Source: JBELMB01 sp042088665
GTDB lineage: Bacteria > Pseudomonadota > Alphaproteobacteria > Rhodobacterales > Rhodobacteraceae
Direction: 5' to 3'
Length of the DNA: 24,596 nt
Assembly: GCA_042088665.1 (NCBI GenBank)
Contig: JBELMB010000066.1
Coordinates: forward strand, 1-24,596
A program made the position numbers and the translations under genes. Every line of letters starts with the position of its first letter. Position 1 is the first letter of the stretch. The notes beneath the pieces are model-generated. The model was not told where the DNA came from. It saw only the letters and a list, made by a program, of their open reading frames with translations, and searched no databases. Positions 21,189-24,596 of this stretch are shown in pieces.

Positions 21189-23438
21189 CTACATCTGCAA
21201 CATCTGGATCAGGCGCGTGTTGGCATTCACCCGCTCGGCCAGCATGGCGGCAATCGCGTGATGCAGGCGGCTCGACAGCTCCGGCGCATCCGACAACATC
21301 AGCGCCGCCTCGTCTGCCGACAACCGCCAGAGCCGCGCGGAAGTGACCGCCCGGATGGTCGAGGTGCGCCGCGTGCCCCGGTAGTAAGAGATCTCTCCGA
21401 GAATGGCACCGGGTCCGAGACGGCGCACGGCCCGCTCTGCGCCAAGAGGCCCGACGCGCACTTCGACCTGCCCCTGCTCCAGCAGGTAGATGTCCGCCGC
21501 TTCTTCGCCTTGCGTGATGACCAATTCCCCCGCCGCGGCATCGACCGGCGAAAGGTAGCCTTGCAACTGCGTGGCGAAGGCCCCGTCGCCCAGCAAATCC
21601 GTGAGGATCTGATGCAGGTCGCCTTCGACCGGCGCCCCGGCTGCACCGGGATGGGTCTGCAGGACCCTTGCCTCATAGTCTTCGAGCGCGCCGTTCAGAT
21701 CCGGGGCGGTGGCAAACCGGGATGTCCCGCCGGTGCCCGGACCGGCCCGTTCAAAGACCCCCGCCACCTGTTCGGACATGCCCGTGACGGTCACATGGGC
21801 GATGCCCTCGGGCAGGTCATCCGCCAACCGCGAGAAACTGTCCGCCGCGGTGGCGTCGATGCCGGTGACGGCCTCGAAATCAAGCACGATGTATTGCACC
21901 CCACCTGCCCGGCTCAGCGCCTTGATCCGTGCGCGGACCTGATAGGCGGTGCCAAAGAACACGTAGCCCTGCAGCTTCAGCACGAGGATCTCGGCACCGT
22001 GGCGCTGCAACACCCGCAGGTCACGGGTGTCACGTTCCCGGGCGCTGTGAAACAGATCCCCGGACAGCGCCGCGCGCACCGGATCGAGACGGCTGTAGTT
22101 GACGATGAACAGACCGCAACCCGCCGCGATGCCGAATATGGTGCCTTCGAACAGGCCAAAGAGCGCGATGGCCAGAAAGACCGTCGCTGTCAGCACCGCC
22201 TCGCCACGCGGCGTGATGCGCATCTCACGCAAAAGGAAATCGCGCAGGAACTCGACACCGACCCAAAGCATGAACCCGGCAAAGACCGGCAGCGGCAGCG
22301 TTGACAGGACATTGTCCCCGAACAGGAACACCATCAGCACAAAGCCGCCCGCCACGAAAGAGATCGCGCGGTGCGGCCGGGCCACCCGTGACACCGACAG
22401 TGTGGTGACCGCGCTGTGGTACCCCATCATCCCGCCCAGACCGGTGGTCACCAGATTGGCGACACCCAGCGTCCGCAATTCCCGGTCGAGATCGAAATCC
22501 TGACGGCTGTTGGCCTCGATCGCGGAGGAATAGACAAGCAATGCCGCGGTCGCGAGCAAGACCAATGTGACCAGCGCAAAAAGCTGGTTGAGGATCAGCC
22601 ATGGGTCGATTGTCCGCAGGTCGGCGAGGCTCAGCGGTGGCCATGAGCCGCCCTTGTCCGGCACCTGCGCGAACCAGCCGGCCTCCGCCAGTGCGGACAG
22701 CGGCGTGCCGGTGAGCAGCGCCGTCAGATGAAACAGCCCGACGCCCGCCACCAGCGCACCCGCCAGAGCCAGATTGGCGGAGACATAGCGGTTCAGCACA
22801 AGCAGCGCGCCACAGACGGCCAACGCCACGGCCAGCTTGATCTGGACGCCCCCCTCCGCCAAAAGCACCAGCGACTGCGGTGTCACGGTTGTGCCGAGGC
22901 ACATCCCAAGCGCACCAAGGATGACAATATAGCCAGTGCCCGCAAGAAATCCCGCAAGGACGGGCCGCGGCGCATAGCGCATGAGGGTCGCCAGACGAAA
23001 ACTGCCGAACAGCAGCGTCGCCAGCCCCATTGTGATCCCCGCAACAAGGCAAAGCACCACGACCTCGGCCAGAGCAACCGAGGCCCCCCCCGTCGCCCCG
23101 ACGCCTGCGCTGACGGGCCCAAGACCGCTGCGGTCCGACAAGATCGCCACGAGGATGGCCCCAAGGGCCGCGCAGGGCACATCCTGGGTGATGGGGATCA
23201 CCCCCTTGAACTGTGACAGGCTGCCCAGAAACACGCACAAGAGCGCCGTCCCGAACAGCGCCATGCTGATCATGGCAAAGGTCGCCTCTGGCGCCACGGC
23301 CCCGGTGATCAATGTGGCATGGGCAATGGCAAAGATGGTCGCCATGACGCCGCCAATGATCCCGGCCTGGATCCGGGCGAACCAGCTGTTGCGCGTGTCG
23401 CGTCCCTTGGGCACTGAGGTGGTGGTTTCGGCGGTCAT
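21189..23438 (-). CDS. SulP-family anion transporter with STAS and cyclic-nucleotide-binding domains
   Basis: This 749-residue protein has a SulP membrane domain (about residues 25-440, roughly 12-14 hydrophobic segments), a STAS domain (about 480-560, core 'IVLDFEAVTGIDATAADSF') and a cyclic-nucleotide-binding domain (about 630-730). The last keeps 'GAILGEISYYRGTRRTSTIRA', with the Gly-Glu and Arg-Thr-Ser residues expected of a phosphate-binding cassette. SulP proteins move sulfate, bicarbonate or organic anions. The fused domain suggests gating by cAMP or cGMP. ATG 23438 replaces the longer frame from 23615 because the extra 59 residues are Cys/Arg-rich and non-membrane-like, and GGAAGA lies upstream. 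The cyclase and CRP-family genes in the same window make a cyclic-nucleotide link attractive. The substrate is unknown. Confidence 0.92.
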   Translation of the reverse strand: MTAETTTSVPKGRDTRNSWFARIQAGIIGGVMATIFAIAHATLITGAVAPEATFAMISMALFGTALLCVFLGSLSQFKGVIPITQDVPCAALGAILVAILSDRSGLGPVSAGVGATGGASVALAEVVVLCLVAGITMGLATLLFGSFRLATLMRYAPRPVLAGFLAGTGYIVILGALGMCLGTTVTPQSLVLLAEGGVQIKLAVALAVCGALLVLNRYVSANLALAGALVAGVGLFHLTALLTGTPLSALAEAGWFAQVPDKGGSWPPLSLADLRTIDPWLILNQLFALVTLVLLATAALLVYSSAIEANSRQDFDLDRELRTLGVANLVTTGLGGMMGYHSAVTTLSVSRVARPHRAISFVAGGFVLMVFLFGDNVLSTLPLPVFAGFMLWVGVEFLRDFLLREMRITPRGEAVLTATVFLAIALFGLFEGTIFGIAAGCGLFIVNYSRLDPVRAALSGDLFHSARERDTRDLRVLQRHGAEILVLKLQGYVFFGTAYQVRARIKALSRAGGVQYIVLDFEAVTGIDATAADSFSRLADDLPEGIAHVTVTGMSEQVAGVFERAGPGTGGTSRFATAPDLNGALEDYEARVLQTHPGAAGAPVEGDLHQILTDLLGDGAFATQLQGYLSPVDAAAGELVITQGEEAADIYLLEQGQVEVRVGPLGAERAVRRLGPGAILGEISYYRGTRRTSTIRAVTSARLWRLSADEAALMLSDAPELSSRLHHAIAAMLAERVNANTRLIQMLQM

Positions 23439-24009
23439 GGACGTCTTCCACTGGCAAAGGCACGGGCGGCCGGATCTCGCGGCATCAGAGCCGCAAACCT
23501 GTTTTGACACAAGAGAACGGGCCGCCAAAAAATGCCCCTTGGGGGTTAGTTGCGCGCAAAGGCTGCATGGCGACAGCCGCGCGCGATTTACACGTGCTTT
23601 GCAACTGCAGAACAACTTGAGGAGGATGCTGCACCTGCCAAGATGCCCTTCAGCGGCCCCGGGGCGCAGACGTGGGACCGATCGCTAAAATCAGCGGCAA
23701 ATCGCAGCCGTTTCGGCAGGAAAGGGTCGCGAACGGGCCAGCGTGTCGTTTTCTCTCGCGACAGCAAGGGGCGGCTGTTTCCTCCTGTGGATATGAACAA
23801 GGAACGTAGCAAAACATACCGGATCGCGCTGGCGATCGGTGCCCGCCGCGGCCGAGCCGCCAGAGGGCGCCCCGGGTCCTGAGTGTCACCGCGCGTGGTC
23901 CATCCGCGCGCCGTTGGCACCGCGCCCAGAGCGCCCGCAGTCTGCGCGCCGAATGACCGGCGCCCGCCTTGTTTTGCTTTCATCCCCGCCTGACCCCACG
24001 GAGAAGCCC
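23439..24009. other. Divergent non-coding gap, SulP and MttB-family promoters
   Basis: These 571 nt separate two divergent genes. Short frames on both strands (such as plus 23550-23882 and minus 23588-24076) are Arg-rich translations typical of shadow reading in GC-rich DNA, and I do not support them. A moderately A/T-rich patch (about 23745-23825) is the most promoter-like stretch. GGAGA (24000-24004) is the ribosome site of the methyltransferase gene. No tRNA, repeat array or clear operator was seen. Confidence 0.4.
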
Positions 24010-24596
24010 ATGACCGCTCCCCTCGCCCGCCGCTCCGGAGGCCGCGCCGCGCGCGTTGCTGCCCGCGCTGCCGCACTGTCCGACAACGTCCGCCCGATTC
24101 GCCCCGGCCTGTCCGGCGGCCGCTACAAGCCGCTCACCGAAGCCGAAGTGAGCCGCATTCACCACACCGCGCTGCAAGCGCTGGAAGAGATCGGTCTCGC
24201 CGACGCGCCGCCCAGCGGCATCGAGATCATGGTGAATGCCGGTGCCATATTGGGCGAAGACGGCCGTTTGCGCTTTCCGCCCTCCCTCGTCGAGGACATG
24301 CTGGCCAAGGCCGCGCGCAACATCACGATCCAGGGACGCGACCCGGCGCAGGACATGTTCCTGTCCGGCAACCGTGTGCACTATGGCACGGCAGGCGCCG
24401 CGGTGCATGTTGTCGATGTCGAGGGCCGGTCCTACCGCGAAAGCACGCTTCAGGATCTGCATGACGCGGCGCGGATCTGTGACCAGCTGGAGAATATCCA
24501 CTTCCTGCAGCGCCCGATGGTGCCGCGGGACATCACCGACAATCTCGAGATGGATCTCAACACCATCTACGCCTGCTGTTCGGGCACCCGCAAACG
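24010..24596 (+). CDS. MttB-family (trimethylamine/betaine-type) methyltransferase, 5' part
   Basis: An open frame starts at ATG 24010 (GGAGA six bases upstream) and runs without a stop to the window end, giving 195 residues of a protein normally near 500. After a basic, Ala/Arg-rich N-terminus (1-35) it follows the trimethylamine methyltransferase family: 'LSGGRYKPLTEAEVSRIHHTALQALEEIG' near 37-65, 'RFPPSLVEDMLAKAARNI' near 90-107, 'FLSGNRVHYGTAGAAVHVVD' near 117-136, and 'ARICDQLENIHFLQRPMV' near 153-170. These enzymes move methyl groups from methylated amines to a corrinoid protein. The region that would show pyrrolysine is beyond the window; in Rhodobacterales most homologues lack it and may use glycine betaine or relatives. 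The BCCT importer fits such a substrate. Confidence 0.88.
   Translation, partial: MTAPLARRSGGRAARVAARAAALSDNVRPIRPGLSGGRYKPLTEAEVSRIHHTALQALEEIGLADAPPSGIEIMVNAGAILGEDGRLRFPPSLVEDMLAKAARNITIQGRDPAQDMFLSGNRVHYGTAGAAVHVVDVEGRSYRESTLQDLHDAARICDQLENIHFLQRPMVPRDITDNLEMDLNTIYACCSGTRK

Noticed and set aside
23790..23820. GAAC-type repeats (GAACAAGGAAC) resembling an alphaproteobacterial SOS box
   Set aside because: The spacing is 3 nt, not the 7 nt needed for GTTC-N7-GTTC or its complement, and no SOS gene follows.
23550..24076. Overlapping short frames on both strands upstream of the MttB-family gene
   Set aside because: Arg-rich, motif-free translations with no good ribosome sites; judged non-coding.
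1..24596. tRNA, rRNA, CRISPR array, insertion sequence or phage attachment site
   Set aside because: No cloverleaf, repeat-spacer pattern, transposase or integrase was seen on either strand.

Overview
The window looks like a chromosomal stretch from a GC-rich alphaproteobacterium, most likely a marine Rhodobacterales (Roseobacter-type) species. The reasons are the strong G/C preference at third codon positions, frequent GTG/TTG starts, and the mix of genes: a lanthanide-type PQQ alcohol dehydrogenase, a BCCT transporter, an MttB-family methyltransferase and a SulP transporter. This placement is inference from gene content, not from a search.

Region 1 (1-10.9 kb) is a quinoprotein alcohol-oxidation neighbourhood. 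It holds a PedC-like ABC-2 permease, a secreted Sel1-repeat protein, a leftward substrate-binding protein plus ATPase with no permease beside them, and two leftward proteins of unknown function. The divergent PQQ dehydrogenase carries the Asp-x-Asp signature of the lanthanide-dependent forms. Behind it sits a three-gene signalling operon: a LuxR-type response regulator, a FIST-domain sensor and a PAS/PAS hybrid histidine kinase. This kind of set is known to control PQQ-alcohol dehydrogenases elsewhere. A near-perfect palindrome lies just before the regulator, and a pair of inverted 8-mers lies in the dehydrogenase promoter region.

Region 2 (10.9-13.9 kb) has a leftward BCCT (betaine/choline/carnitine-type) transporter and a leftward CRP/FNR-family regulator. 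The gap between them contains an exact TGTGA-N6-TCACA box. The regulator has the same Arg-Glu-x-x-x-Arg recognition-helix arrangement as enterobacterial CRP.

Region 3 (13.9-20.9 kb) is the most unusual part. A 999-residue class III cyclase-ATPase-TPR protein overlaps a YcaO gene by 17 nt, and the YcaO gene overlaps a TfuA gene by 4 nt. After a 142-nt gap rich in inverted repeats come a thermolysin-like HExxH metallopeptidase and a cysteine-free 213-residue protein of unknown function. YcaO plus TfuA is the known pair for backbone thioamide formation, so this may be an undescribed, cyclic-nucleotide-linked peptide or protein modification system. The YcaO reading frame is broken by an apparent one-base loss near 17465.

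Region 4 (20.9-24.6 kb) has a leftward SulP transporter with STAS and cyclic-nucleotide-binding domains. After a 571-nt gap, the 5' part of an MttB-family (trimethylamine/betaine-type) methyltransferase runs off the window end. The cyclase, the CRP-family regulator and the SulP-cNMP fusion suggest local cyclic-nucleotide signalling.
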